Assembly: GCA_900318205.1 (NCBI GenBank)
Contig: ONJS01000004.1
Location: forward strand, 186,001-250,000
Direction: 5' to 3'
Source of the DNA: an uncultured Prevotellaceae bacterium
GTDB taxonomy: Bacteria > Bacteroidota > Bacteroidia > Bacteroidales > Muribaculaceae
Length of the DNA stretch: 64,000 nt
Below, in pieces: positions 8,481 to 17,267 of the stretch. Position 1 is the stretch's first letter. Every line of letters starts with the position of its first letter. The translations under genes were made by a program, and so were the position numbers. The notes below the pieces were generated by a model. It did no database searches and was not told the DNA's origin. It saw nothing but the letters and a program-made list of their open reading frames with translations.

Positions 8481-9827
8481 TTAATGGCGTTTGTCAGGGA
8501 CAATATGTCCGATATCAGTTAGGCGCTGGCGCACGAGGTCAAGAGGGACCTCACGGGGATCTACCTGGCTGGCAGCAGCGAGGGCGGCAACAACCCCGGC
8601 AGCCTGCCCCATCGCCATACATGACGCCTGGACACGCAGGGCTGAGTTAGCGCCGTGGTCGCTCGAGACTGCGCGCCCGGCGACAAGCATGTCAGGCACC
8701 CCCTTGGGCAGCATGGCTCCAAGCGGCACCGCACCGACGCGGCCTTTCTCGTGGAAGACAAGACGGGCGCCACTGCTCCCGGCTTTGTGTTCGTCCACCA
8801 TCCAGTAGGACCATGAGAGTGCATCGTCAGGCACATAGCCCTCAAGATATTCGCTCTCGGTTATTGTCTTCTCGCCGACGACACGATAGGTTTCGCGCAC
8901 GCCGACTTCGCTCGCGCTGGCCACAAGTTCGACATTCTCCAGTCCTTTCTGGCGGCGGATGAATGCCAAGACACGATCCCGCGCCTCCACGCCCCGACGG
9001 TTCGTTTCGGCGCGAGTCTCAGGGGTGGAATTGTCGGCCAACGGAATGTAGCACCCTGAGCCTCCTCCCTTGCGAATGAAAAACGGCATTCCCACATAGA
9101 CATCCGTCGGCAGCAGTTCGCCATCGGCAATCGCCTGTTTGTGCGCGCGATTCACGGCCTCGGCGTCAAACTCCAAACCCTGTGAGGAAATCCAAAAGAA
9201 ATAGGAGCCTGGTTGACGGATGTCATCTGATGGCTTAACGCGCTCAGCACCTGCCAATGCAGCCACCGTTGCATTGCCCGTCGCGTCCACAACCTGGCGT
9301 CCCATGACAGGCCCGACCCGCCATCCACAGTCAACACGTTCAACAGTGGACACCTCAACATTCAAAATGAGGTCCACACCCGCTTTGCGCAAAGTTTCCT
9401 CGGCAACGCGGGAATAAACAACGGGGTCTACATGGACACAACTCTCCATCCACTTGTCGGGCTCCTGCTTGGAAAAATCGGGCAGACTACCATGAGCAGC
9501 GGCAACCGCCTCGGTTACCAAATCCCAAACCGGACCCGCGATAATCTGTCGCCGCCAAGCATAGAAAAGCCCCATGTCACACACCTCGGCCTGGACTGTC
9601 GTTCCGCCTATCCTGGAATCGCGCTCTACGAGCGCCGTCCGTGCACCGACCTTAGCAGCCGCGAGTGCAGCTCCGATGCCGGCAGGGCCACCGCCAACAA
9701 CGACGACATCATAGACTGCTGTATCCACCTTCACACCATTGGTCGCAAGCGTCAACGGCTGCCCCCAAGAGACAAAGGATAGCAACACGAGCGAAAGCGT
9801 TATAACAATTCTTCTATAGACAGTCAT
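8481..9827 (-). CDS. Secreted FAD-dependent oxidoreductase (FAD_oxidored family)
   Basis: This 448-residue protein has a signal peptide (RRIVITLSLVLLSFVSWGQ) followed by a Rossmann FAD-binding motif, VVVVGGGPAGIGAALAAAKVG, and VERDSRIGGTTVQ, typical of FAD_oxidored (PF12831-like) proteins that often accompany polysaccharide-utilisation genes. A second FAD contact, DMLVAGRAVSSDHGANSALR with a following MGQAAG, lies near the C-terminus. Substrate is unknown; family members are thought to oxidise carbohydrates or cofactors outside the cytoplasm. Its start lies 27 bp downstream of the stop of the GH97 gene, so the two are probably co-transcribed and may act on the same sugar. Confidence 0.82.
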   Translation of the reverse strand: MTVYRRIVITLSLVLLSFVSWGQPLTLATNGVKVDTAVYDVVVVGGGPAGIGAALAAAKVGARTALVERDSRIGGTTVQAEVCDMGLFYAWRRQIIAGPVWDLVTEAVAAAHGSLPDFSKQEPDKWMESCVHVDPVVYSRVAEETLRKAGVDLILNVEVSTVERVDCGWRVGPVMGRQVVDATGNATVAALAGAERVKPSDDIRQPGSYFFWISSQGLEFDAEAVNRAHKQAIADGELLPTDVYVGMPFFIRKGGGSGCYIPLADNSTPETRAETNRRGVEARDRVLAFIRRQKGLENVELVASASEVGVRETYRVVGEKTITESEYLEGYVPDDALSWSYWMVDEHKAGSSGARLVFHEKGRVGAVPLGAMLPKGVPDMLVAGRAVSSDHGANSALRVQASCMAMGQAAGVVAALAAASQVDPREVPLDLVRQRLTDIGHIVPDKRH

Positions 9828-9854
9828 CGCTGAAACGGTTGTGAGATGTGATTC

Positions 9855-11801
9855 TTATTTCACGACGCCGCACCAGCCGCCGTTGCGGACGAGGTGCAGC
9901 TGCAACTGGGTCTGCGGGGTGACTGCCTGCTCGCCCTTCTTGTAGTCCACGCCGATGCGATGGGCGTTGCGGCCGTCCTGGAAATAGGTCAACTGGCCCG
10001 GCTTGGTCAAGAAGTCGAGCGAGATGGTCAAGTCAAGGGGCTGCTTGCGCTCTCCTGTGATAGCACCTATGAACCACTGGTCGCCTTTACGCTTGGCGAC
10101 GACATAGTAGTCACCGGCCTTGGCAGCCAGGATGCGGGTGTCGTCCCAGGTGGTAGGCACCGACGCGATGAATTCGGTACACTCCGCTTCACGCAGGTAA
10201 CGTGTGGGACTGTCGGCAAGCATCTGCAAGCCACTCTCGAAGCAGACGTAGAGCGCCATCTGATAGGTGCGCGTGCCGCCGCCCATCGGCAGGGAACCAG
10301 TTCCCCAGTTGTCCTCGGGCTGGGCATTCTGCATCGCTCCAGGCGTGAAGTCCATCGCTCCCACGGCGTTACGCATAAACGGTAGCCAGATGCTGTTCTT
10401 GGGTTCGCAGCCGGCACATTGCTCCAGTCCGAGTACGCCTTCATAGGACAGCAGGTTGGGCAGGCGCTGTTCAAGTCCCGAGGGCTTGAATGCACCGTGG
10501 TAATCCACCATCAGCTTATACTTGGCACACTCGCGGACGATGCGTTCATAGTAGTTGACCATCCACTGGTTGCTGTGATCCATGAAGTCAATCTTCAGTC
10601 CCTTCACACCCATTTGGGCATAATAGGGAATCAGGTCCATGTGGTTTTCTACCGTGAGCCATGACAGCCACAGCCAGACGCCAACACCCTTCTGGCGGCC
10701 ATAGTCCACCAGTTCCTGCACGTTGATCTCATCGCGTGTGGTGAAGGGGTCCTTCACGCTCTTGTTCCAGCCCTCGTCGAGCAGGATATACTCCACACCA
10801 AATTTTGAGGCGACATCAATGATGTATTTATAGGTATCGTTGTTGATGCCCGTCTCAAAGTCCACGCCCCACACGGTCCAGTGGTTCCACCAGTCCCAGT
10901 TCACCTGTCCAGGTTTGATCCATGACACGTCAGCGAGTTCGCAGGGTCCAGCCAGCACGACCTCCATCTGGTTTCCCGCGATGGTGGCATCGTCGCCGAT
11001 GACGGCAAAGCGCCAGGGCAACGAACGGCGTCCATCTACGCTGGCTGCGATGCAGTCACGCTCCTTGGTAATCTTCCAGCCGCGGTCACCGCTGGGTTCC
11101 CAGGTCTCGGGCGCCTTGGGGAAAACTGAAGAGAAACCGTTTTTGCCATTAGGCGTCAGGAAGATGTGGGGGTAATCGCGCACATCACTCTCCGAGAAGA
11201 GCACCTTGGTGCCGCGCGGACTTTCAAACAGGATGGGCAGATAGGTCATCTGGTCTCCCTCCTGCAACTCACTTGTGGAGATGTGGGTATAGGGTTTCTC
11301 ACATGACATGGCATAGGTATCTGTCTTGGAGATGTGGGCCATGAAGGGCGCCGGGAAATTCAGTTCCACGCCTTCATCCGTCACATCGACCTTCTTCTTG
11401 CCCTTGTTGATGTTAAAGCGATAGGCGATGCCGTTGTCGTAGGCACGGAAATCCACGCCGATACCATTCTTGAAGGTGAGTGACATCTGATTGGCCTTGT
11501 TGGGCACCGTTGCATACTTCATGGGCACGACAGGCCTGATGACCTCATCAATGCGGGAACGCTTGACGCCCTTGAACTGCGGCTTGTCGCCAAAGCGCTC
11601 ATTACCCACCTGCAGGGTTAGCACATTATCCTTCAGCACCAGTTCATCACCGTAATAGACACTGTACTGCAACTGGTCGCCGACAGCGACTTCAATTCTG
11701 ATGTTTCCATTAGGCGAGGTGATGGTTTCCATTCTGGGCGCTGCAGCAGCCAGCAAACTGAACACAGCCAGCAGCATTAATGACAATAATTTCTGTTTCA
11801 T
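9855..11801 (-). CDS. Glycoside hydrolase family 97 protein (SusB-like family; probably retaining subgroup)
   Basis: I place the start at 11801 because this Met is directly followed by a signal peptide (KQKLLSLMLLAVFSLLAAAA); a frame extending 19 codons further upstream would overlap the predicted -7 promoter box. The 648-residue protein has the GH97 beta-super-sandwich N-domain (ITSPNGNIRIEVAVGDQLQY) and the barrel signature GQVNWDWWNHWTVWGVDF followed by YILLDEGWNK. The segment LKIDFMDHSNQWMVNYYERI carries an Asp that, in what I know of the family, marks retaining (alpha-galactosidase-type) members; the inverting SusB enzymes lack it. SYEGVLGLEQ follows. The C-terminal beta domain is present. 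It is expected to be periplasmic. It is followed by the FAD oxidoreductase gene in an apparent operon. Confidence 0.88.
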   Translation of the reverse strand: MKQKLLSLMLLAVFSLLAAAAPRMETITSPNGNIRIEVAVGDQLQYSVYYGDELVLKDNVLTLQVGNERFGDKPQFKGVKRSRIDEVIRPVVPMKYATVPNKANQMSLTFKNGIGVDFRAYDNGIAYRFNINKGKKKVDVTDEGVELNFPAPFMAHISKTDTYAMSCEKPYTHISTSELQEGDQMTYLPILFESPRGTKVLFSESDVRDYPHIFLTPNGKNGFSSVFPKAPETWEPSGDRGWKITKERDCIAASVDGRRSLPWRFAVIGDDATIAGNQMEVVLAGPCELADVSWIKPGQVNWDWWNHWTVWGVDFETGINNDTYKYIIDVASKFGVEYILLDEGWNKSVKDPFTTRDEINVQELVDYGRQKGVGVWLWLSWLTVENHMDLIPYYAQMGVKGLKIDFMDHSNQWMVNYYERIVRECAKYKLMVDYHGAFKPSGLEQRLPNLLSYEGVLGLEQCAGCEPKNSIWLPFMRNAVGAMDFTPGAMQNAQPEDNWGTGSLPMGGGTRTYQMALYVCFESGLQMLADSPTRYLREAECTEFIASVPTTWDDTRILAAKAGDYYVVAKRKGDQWFIGAITGERKQPLDLTISLDFLTKPGQLTYFQDGRNAHRIGVDYKKGEQAVTPQTQLQLHLVRNGGWCGVVK

Positions 11802-11825
11802 GTCGTAATGTTTTAGAGTTTTTTG

Positions 11826-11833
11826 CAAAGATA
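11826..11833 (-). promoter_or_regulatory. -7 box (TATCTTTG) for the GH97 operon
   Basis: On the minus strand the sequence reads TATCTTTG, a perfect TAnnTTTG box, about 25 bp before the chosen GH97 start. A -33 TTG at the standard spacing is not obvious. Confidence 0.5.
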
Positions 11834-11878
11834 GTGTTTTTATCAGTTTAATAAGCATTTCCCAGCCAAAAGGTTATG

Positions 11879-11973
11879 AAATCCCTCTTCTTGCACTAAA
11901 TTTAGATAATTCAGGCGGCGTCTCGGATTTGCCCAAATAGATTTGGCAAATCCCTCTTCTTGCGCTAAATTTG
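11879..11973. repeat. 26-bp direct repeat containing promoter-like sequence
   Basis: Positions 11879-11904 and 11948-11973 are identical at 24 of 26 positions (core AAATCCCTCTTCTTGC followed by xCTAAATTT). The second copy ends in a perfect -7 box (TAAATTTG) for murB; the first copy ends in TAAATTTA, one base off. This looks like a duplicated promoter region in which the upstream copy has decayed. Confidence 0.75.
11942..11973 (+). promoter_or_regulatory. Promoter for murB-murA
   Basis: TTTG at 11942-11945 and TAAATTTG at 11966-11973 are separated by exactly 20 bp, the standard Bacteroidota spacing. Transcription would start near 11979, some 16-25 nt before the murB start. Confidence 0.72.
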
Positions 11974-11994
11974 CAGCCTTAAATCAAAATAACA

Positions 11995-13020
11995 ATGAGA
12001 GACATGCCCACAGCAATATCACATCACTACTCACTGCGCGAGCACAACACCTTCGGGTTGGATACCAAGGCCAAGCAGTTCATCAGTTATCACACGATTG
12101 ATGAACTTGTTGAGGTATTGGCGATCCTCCGCGACAAGGGAGAGCAAATCCTGCACATTGGTGGTGGCAGCAATCTGCTGTTCACCAGGGACTTTGAGGG
12201 AACAATCCTACATTCCGAGATCAAATTCATCGAGGAAGTTTCTCGCGACGACCAGCACATCTTCTTTCGCGTAGGTTCGGGCGTGGTGTGGGACGACTTT
12301 TGCGCCCGAATGGCACGGGACAACTATTACGGCGCCGAAAACCTGTCCTATATACCGGGGGAAGTCGGTGCCTCGGCCATCCAGAATATCGGCGCATATG
12401 GCGTGGAGGTGGCATCCATCATCCATGAGGTGGAAACGATTGCTGTAGCCACTGGTCAGCCCAGGGTCTTCCAAGTCCAAGAATGTGAGTATGGCTATCG
12501 TGACAGCATCTTCAAGAACCGCTTGAAGGGGAAATATATCGTTACGGCTGTCGTCTTCAGGCTGTCGCTCATTCCAGTGGTCCACCTGGACTACGGTCCC
12601 CTGCGGGAATTCAACTCGCTGGGCAAAAGTTTAACGGTCCAGTCCATTCGTGATACGGTCATCGACATCCGCCGTTCCAAACTGCCTGAACCCAAAGAAA
12701 TGGGCAGTGCCGGCAGTTTTTTCAAGAACCCTGTAATTCCTGTTGAGGTCTATCGGGCCATCGCAGCCGCCTATACCGATGTACCTCATTATGTCATCAG
12801 TGAGGACGAAATCAAGATTCCCGCCGCCTGGCTCATTGAGCAATGCGGCTGGAAAGGCAAACGACATGGCGGGGCTGGCGTCTATGAGAAACAGCCGTTG
12901 ATCCTGGTCAACCTGGGGCATGCAACAGCCAACGACATCATGGAACTGGCCTCCCTCATCCAACAAAGCGTTTTCAAGAAATTCCACATACAACTTGAAC
13001 CAGAAGTCAATTACATCTAA
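11995..13020 (+). CDS. murB: UDP-N-acetylmuramate dehydrogenase MurB
   Basis: This 341-residue FAD enzyme reduces UDP-GlcNAc-enolpyruvate to UDP-MurNAc with NADPH. The length matches type I MurB (about 340 residues in E. coli). It opens with LREHNTFGLDTKAK, the family's N-terminal Asn-Thr-Phe motif, then the FAD-binding LHIGGGSNLLF and NLSYIPGEVGASAIQNIGAYG with the conserved Gly-Ala-Gln-Asn segment. Catalytic residues are expected in YGYRDSIFK, MGSAGSFFKNP (Ser) and near the C-terminus (ILVNLGHATANDI). A second Met (12004) is an alternative start. Only 20 bp separate it from murA, so the first two committed peptidoglycan-precursor steps are encoded together. It is expressed from the promoter at 11942-11973. 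Confidence 0.96.
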   Translation: MRDMPTAISHHYSLREHNTFGLDTKAKQFISYHTIDELVEVLAILRDKGEQILHIGGGSNLLFTRDFEGTILHSEIKFIEEVSRDDQHIFFRVGSGVVWDDFCARMARDNYYGAENLSYIPGEVGASAIQNIGAYGVEVASIIHEVETIAVATGQPRVFQVQECEYGYRDSIFKNRLKGKYIVTAVVFRLSLIPVVHLDYGPLREFNSLGKSLTVQSIRDTVIDIRRSKLPEPKEMGSAGSFFKNPVIPVEVYRAIAAAYTDVPHYVISEDEIKIPAAWLIEQCGWKGKRHGGAGVYEKQPLILVNLGHATANDIMELASLIQQSVFKKFHIQLEPEVNYI

Positions 13021-13040
13021 TACACTAAAAACTGAATACC

Positions 13041-14351
13041 ATGGCATCATTTATTGTTGAAGGTAACCATCGCCTTCACGGCGAAATCGTACCTCAAGGA
13101 GCCAAAAATGAAGCGCTGGAGGTCATCTGCGCAACCATGCTGACAACCGAAGAAGTTGTCATCGAGAACGTTCCTGACATCCTAGACGTGAACAATCTCA
13201 TTCATCTGCTCAGCGACATGGGCGTCATCGTCAAGCAGTTGAACGACAACACCTATAGTTTCAAGGCCGAAAACATCAACACAGAGTTCATCGAGAGTCA
13301 AGACTTCATGAACAAATGTGGCCGATTGCGAGGCTCGGTCATGCTGATTGGGCCGCTACTGAGCCGCTTGGGCAAAATGTATTTTGCCACTCCTGGTGGA
13401 GACAAGATTGGACGCCGTCGCCTGGATACCCATTTTCGGGGCATCTGCAATCTGGGGGCGAAATATGATTTTGATGCTGAAAAGAAAGCCTATGCGTTTG
13501 AGACCGAAGGGCGCCTGCAAGGAACCTACATGTTGCTCGACGAGGCTTCGGTGACCGGTACAGCCAACATCGTGATGGCCGCTGTCATGGCACAGGGTAC
13601 AACAACCATCTATAATGCAGCCTGTGAGCCCTATATCCAACAATTGTGCCGGATGCTGAATCAGATGGGAGCGAAAATCTCAGGTATCGCCTCCAACCTG
13701 CTGACCATTGAGGGCGTCGATCAATTGCACGGTACGCGCCACCGCATTCTCCCTGACATGATTGAAGTGGGCAGTTTCATTGGCATGGCTGCCATGACGG
13801 GCAGCGAACTGACCATCAAGAATGTTTCCTGGAACGACTTGGGTATCATCCCCGACAGTTTCCGCCGCCTGGGATTGCGCCTTGAAAAGCGAGGTGACGA
13901 CATGTTCATTCCGCAGCAGGAGCACTATGAGGTGGAACGTTTCTTGGACGGTTCCATCCTGACGCTGGCCGATGCCATCTGGCCAGGTCTCACCCCCGAC
14001 CTGCTGAGCGTACTGCTGGTTGTGGCAACCCAGGCCAATGGCAGCGTACTGATTCATCAAAAGATGTTTGAGAGCCGACTCTTCTTTGTGGACAAGCTCA
14101 TTGATATGGGTGCCCAGATTATCCTGTGTGATCCGCACCGCGCCGTCGTCATCGGTCATGACCATCACATTCGCCTGCGCGCCAACCACATGGTATCGCC
14201 CGACATCCGCGCGGGGATTGCCATGCTGATTGCCGCCATGAGTGCTGATGGAGTGAGCCGTATCGACCATATCGAACAGATTGACCGAGGCTATAGCAAG
14301 ATAGATGAACGCCTCAATGCCATCGGAGCAAAGATAACCCGCGTCCAGTAA
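13041..14351 (+). CDS. murA: UDP-N-acetylglucosamine 1-carboxyvinyltransferase MurA (Cys-to-Asp, fosfomycin-insensitive type)
   Basis: This 436-residue EPSP-synthase-fold enzyme transfers enolpyruvate from PEP to UDP-GlcNAc, the first committed step of peptidoglycan synthesis. The N-terminus has the substrate Lys-Asn pair (PQGAKNEALEVI). The active-site loop reads ATPGGDKIGRRRLDTH: residue 121 is Asp (GAC at 13401-13403) where E. coli MurA has Cys115, the residue alkylated by fosfomycin. Enzymes with Asp here are catalytically active but fosfomycin-insensitive in the lineages where this has been studied. The C-terminal conserved segments (ADAIWPGLTPDL, MFESRLFFVDKL, HMVSPDIRAGIAMLIAA, IDRGYSKIDERL) are intact. 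It directly follows murB and ends before a hairpin terminator. Confidence 0.96.
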   Translation: MASFIVEGNHRLHGEIVPQGAKNEALEVICATMLTTEEVVIENVPDILDVNNLIHLLSDMGVIVKQLNDNTYSFKAENINTEFIESQDFMNKCGRLRGSVMLIGPLLSRLGKMYFATPGGDKIGRRRLDTHFRGICNLGAKYDFDAEKKAYAFETEGRLQGTYMLLDEASVTGTANIVMAAVMAQGTTTIYNAACEPYIQQLCRMLNQMGAKISGIASNLLTIEGVDQLHGTRHRILPDMIEVGSFIGMAAMTGSELTIKNVSWNDLGIIPDSFRRLGLRLEKRGDDMFIPQQEHYEVERFLDGSILTLADAIWPGLTPDLLSVLLVVATQANGSVLIHQKMFESRLFFVDKLIDMGAQIILCDPHRAVVIGHDHHIRLRANHMVSPDIRAGIAMLIAAMSADGVSRIDHIEQIDRGYSKIDERLNAIGAKITRVQ

Positions 14352-14390
14352 ATCAACCGCGAGAAAAAGAAATACCCCTTATTGTTATTG

Positions 14391-14430
14391 AGTGGCAAAA
14401 AGCATCATCAAACTGTGCATTTTGCCACTT
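14391..14430 (+). terminator. Terminator after murA
   Basis: AGTGGCAAAA at 14391-14400 pairs perfectly with TTTTGCCACT at 14420-14429, followed by T-rich sequence. It lies 39 bp after the murA stop. Confidence 0.65.
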
Positions 14431-14433
14431 TGT

Positions 14434-14464
14434 TTTGCACTTTCGGTTTTTATATCTATTTTTG
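14434..14464 (+). promoter_or_regulatory. Promoter for the GH109-like gene
   Basis: TTTG at 14434-14437 and TATTTTTG at 14457-14464 are 19 bp apart. The start codon is about 40 nt further downstream. Confidence 0.6.
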
Positions 14465-14506
14465 TATGCTATATCTTAATTATGAAATAACTATGCTATT
14501 ACTACA

Positions 14507-16048
14507 ATGATGAGACATCGTTATATCACCTTAGCAGTTCTTCTGACGGTTGCCGTGCTGCTGCCGTCAAGCCTATGGGCGCAGTTTAACTGGCCTTATA
14601 CCATTAAGGATGGTACCATCGTGACCGAGGTGCCGCAGCGACCTGCCGGACAACAATCGGCCCTGGGGATGACGGTGCCCAAAATCCCTGTCGTGAGGGT
14701 GGCATTCGTGGGCTTAGGAATGCGCGGCCCCGACGCTGTGGAGCGCTGGACACACATCCCTGGCATTGAGGTAAAAGCCCTGTGTGACCATGAGCGCGAC
14801 CGCGCCGAGGCTTGCCAAGAGATTTTGCACAAGGCATCGATGCCAGCCGCCGATGTCTATTATGGGGAAGATGGCTATAAGGACCTGTGTAAGCGCAAAG
14901 ACATCGACCTGGTGTATATCGCCACCGATTGGCTCCATCACTATCTGGTGGCTCGTGAGGCACTGGAGCATGGCCACCATGTCGCCATCGAGGTGCCCTC
15001 GGCGATGAACATGGCTGAAATCTGGTCATTAATCAACCTGAGCGAGAGCAAGCGCCTGCACGTGATGATGCTCGAGAACTGCTGCTATGACTTCTTTGAA
15101 CTCAACTCGCTCTACATGGCTCAGAGGGGTCTGCTGGGCGAAGTCATCTATGTTCAAGGGGCTTACCGCCACGAGTTGTCGCCCTATTGGGACGAATATT
15201 GGAAAAAAGATGCTGACGATAAACTCGGCTGGCGTCTGGACTACAATAGCAAGTTCCGCGGTGACGTTTATCCAACCCACGGTCTGGGACCCATCGCGCA
15301 AGTGCTGAACCTTCACCGTGGCGACCGCATGAGAACGCTAGTGGCGATGGATACCCGCTCCTTTAATGGCCAGGAACTGTTCAAGGCTCGCACAGGCGAG
15401 TATTGCCCCGATTTCAAGAACGGTGACCACACTACTACACTCATCTCAACCGAGAAGGGCAAGGTCATCGAGATCCATCACAACGTGATGACGCCGCAAC
15501 CTTATAACCGCATGTACCAACTCACTGGTACCAAGGGGTTCGTCAACAAGTATCCCGTCGAGGGGTTCGCGCTCGCCAAGGACGTGATGGCAAAAGCCGG
15601 CATCAACGTCAGCAAGAACTATACGGGCCATTCCTACCTAAACAAAGAGGACACCGAGGCTCTTCTGCAGAAGTTCACCTCGCCGCTCGTGAAGCGCTAT
15701 GGCGAGGAGGCCAAGGAAGTGGGTGGCCATGGCGGCATGGACTTCATCATGGACTCGCGCCTGGTCTATTGCCTGCAGAACGGACTGCCACTCGACATTG
15801 ATGTGTATGACCTGGCTGAATGGTGCTGCCTGGCTGAACTGGGTAGCCTCTCGATGGACAACGGCAACAAGCCTGTACAGGTGCCCGATTTCACCCGCGG
15901 CGAGTGGAGCAGGTTCCGTGGATACCGCCATGCCTGGGCCAAGCCCGAGGACGAGGCTGCGGCACGCGCTGCTGCCAAAGCCTTCACCGAGCAGTTGAAA
16001 GCCAAGGGTGCCAAGTATTGGGAGAAAGCGGCTGGCGCCGCCGATTAG
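14507..16048 (+). CDS. Gfo/Idh/MocA-family protein, GH109-like (alpha-N-acetylgalactosaminidase type)
   Basis: This 513-residue protein starts with a signal peptide (YITLAVLLTVAVLLPSSLWAQ) and then a Rossmann NAD-binding segment (VRVAFVGLGMRGPDAVERW). It continues with the Gfo/Idh/MocA signature (YIATDWLHHYLVAREALEHG, HHVAIEVPSAMN). The C-terminal half shows features I associate with GH109: RGDVYPTHGLGPIAQVLNLH with a catalytic-type His, LNLHRGDRMRTLVAMDT, and a GGHGGMDFIM block. GH109 enzymes use tightly bound NAD in a redox-assisted hydrolysis of alpha-GalNAc, for example on blood-group A and mucin glycans. The neighbouring N-acetylhexosamine-kinase-like gene fits such a role; activity is inferred. 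The start could equally be the second Met (14510). Confidence 0.83.
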   Translation: MMRHRYITLAVLLTVAVLLPSSLWAQFNWPYTIKDGTIVTEVPQRPAGQQSALGMTVPKIPVVRVAFVGLGMRGPDAVERWTHIPGIEVKALCDHERDRAEACQEILHKASMPAADVYYGEDGYKDLCKRKDIDLVYIATDWLHHYLVAREALEHGHHVAIEVPSAMNMAEIWSLINLSESKRLHVMMLENCCYDFFELNSLYMAQRGLLGEVIYVQGAYRHELSPYWDEYWKKDADDKLGWRLDYNSKFRGDVYPTHGLGPIAQVLNLHRGDRMRTLVAMDTRSFNGQELFKARTGEYCPDFKNGDHTTTLISTEKGKVIEIHHNVMTPQPYNRMYQLTGTKGFVNKYPVEGFALAKDVMAKAGINVSKNYTGHSYLNKEDTEALLQKFTSPLVKRYGEEAKEVGGHGGMDFIMDSRLVYCLQNGLPLDIDVYDLAEWCCLAELGSLSMDNGNKPVQVPDFTRGEWSRFRGYRHAWAKPEDEAAARAAAKAFTEQLKAKGAKYWEKAAGAAD

Positions 16049-16089
16049 TGGTTAGTGATTAGAGATTAGTGAATTGACTTTTATAGACC

Positions 16090-16106
16090 TTCTAGAATAT
16101 CTAGAA
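16090..16106. promoter_or_regulatory. 17-nt inverted repeat before the kinase gene
   Basis: TTCTAGA-ATA-TCTAGAA is a perfect palindrome with a 3-nt centre, 18 bp before the kinase start codon. It could be an operator or an RNA processing hairpin; nothing else identifies it. Confidence 0.4.
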
Positions 16107-16123
16107 ACTAAAGCAAAAGAATA

Positions 16124-17221
16124 ATGGAAGCAATCGAGACGGCCGGGATTCTGGCGCAATTTGAGATTGAGGGCAAGGTCCAGGAGGTAAAACCTCTGGG
16201 CAACGGACTCATCAATGACACATATCACGTTGTAACTGACGGTGACACGCCCGACTATGTGCTGCAACGCATCAACAATGCCATCTTCCAGGATGTGGAC
16301 CTGCTGCAACACAACATCGAGGTGGTGACTGCGCACATCCGTCGCAAACTGGAAGCAAGCAATGCCGACGATATTGACCGTAAGGTGCTGCAATTCGTCA
16401 AGGCCCGCGACGGCAAGACCTATTACCAAGACGAGGTTGACCGCTATTGGCGCATGATGGTGTACATTCCCGACACCGTGACCAACGAGGCCGTCACCCC
16501 CGAGAGTGCCTATGACTGTGGCAAAGCCTTCGGCAACTTTGAGAAGATGCTGGTGGATGTACCTGAGCAACTGGGCGAGACCATCCCTGATTTCCACAAC
16601 ATGGAACTGCGCATGCGCCAGCTGCGCGAAGCCGTCCAGAACGATGCTGCAGGCCGACTTGACGAGGTGCGTGACATCATCGAGGAACTGGAGCGTGATG
16701 CTGATGAGATGTGCCAAGCCGAGCGCCTCTATCGCGAGGGCCGTTTGCCCAAGCGCATCTGCCACTGCGACACCAAGGTCAACAACATGCTTTTTGACCA
16801 ACAGGGCAAAGTGCTGTGCGTCATCGACCTCGACACCATGATGCCGTCGTTTATCTTCTCGGACTACGGTGATTTTCTGCGCACCGGCGCCAATTTCACT
16901 GCCGAGGATGCCCCCGACCTGTCCCGTGTGGGCTTCAACGAGGACATCTTCAAGGCTTTCACCAAGGGCTATCTGGAATCGGCACGCGACTTCCTCACGC
17001 CCATCGAGATTGAGTTGTTGCCCTACGCCGTGGCCCTGTTCCCCTTCATGCAGTGTGTGCGTTTCCTCGCCGACTACATCAATGGCGACACCTACTACAA
17101 GATCAAATATCCCACCCACAACCTGGACCGCACCCGCAACCAGTTGGCCCTGTACCGCGACGTTCGACGCCACGACGCCATAATGACCGATTTCATCCAA
17201 GGGTTGCTATCTTCTTTCTAG
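16124..17221 (+). CDS. N-acetylhexosamine kinase-like aminoglycoside-phosphotransferase-fold protein (NahK-like)
   Basis: This 365-residue cytosolic protein has the APH-type kinase fold. LGNGLINDTYHV is the nucleotide loop, DYVLQRINNAIFQDV includes the N-lobe segment, and RICHCDTKVNNMLFD is the catalytic loop (HxDxxxxN). VLCVIDLDTMMPSFIFSDYGDFLR is the metal-binding segment with Asp-Leu-Asp, typical of NahK (N-acetylhexosamine 1-kinase) and its homologues. NahK phosphorylates GlcNAc or GalNAc at C1 in mucin-sugar salvage. It lies 75 bp after the GH109-like gene, and the pair suggests release and then phosphorylation of GalNAc. Substrate preference cannot be read from sequence, and related APH proteins with other substrates exist. 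Confidence 0.78.
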   Translation: MEAIETAGILAQFEIEGKVQEVKPLGNGLINDTYHVVTDGDTPDYVLQRINNAIFQDVDLLQHNIEVVTAHIRRKLEASNADDIDRKVLQFVKARDGKTYYQDEVDRYWRMMVYIPDTVTNEAVTPESAYDCGKAFGNFEKMLVDVPEQLGETIPDFHNMELRMRQLREAVQNDAAGRLDEVRDIIEELERDADEMCQAERLYREGRLPKRICHCDTKVNNMLFDQQGKVLCVIDLDTMMPSFIFSDYGDFLRTGANFTAEDAPDLSRVGFNEDIFKAFTKGYLESARDFLTPIEIELLPYAVALFPFMQCVRFLADYINGDTYYKIKYPTHNLDRTRNQLALYRDVRRHDAIMTDFIQGLLSSF

Positions 17222-17267
17222 CCAACTCCAACAACTGACTATACTAATATTTCATTATCAAAAACTA

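Noticed and set aside
9855-11801. Naming the GH97 gene susB
   Set aside because: The barrel carries KIDFMDHSNQ, fitting the retaining subgroup rather than inverting SusB, and no SusC/SusD genes are adjacent.
16052-17200. A 382-codon open frame antisense to the NahK-like kinase
   Set aside because: Shadow of the kinase gene; the composition is anomalous (Val/His-rich) with no start or promoter signal.
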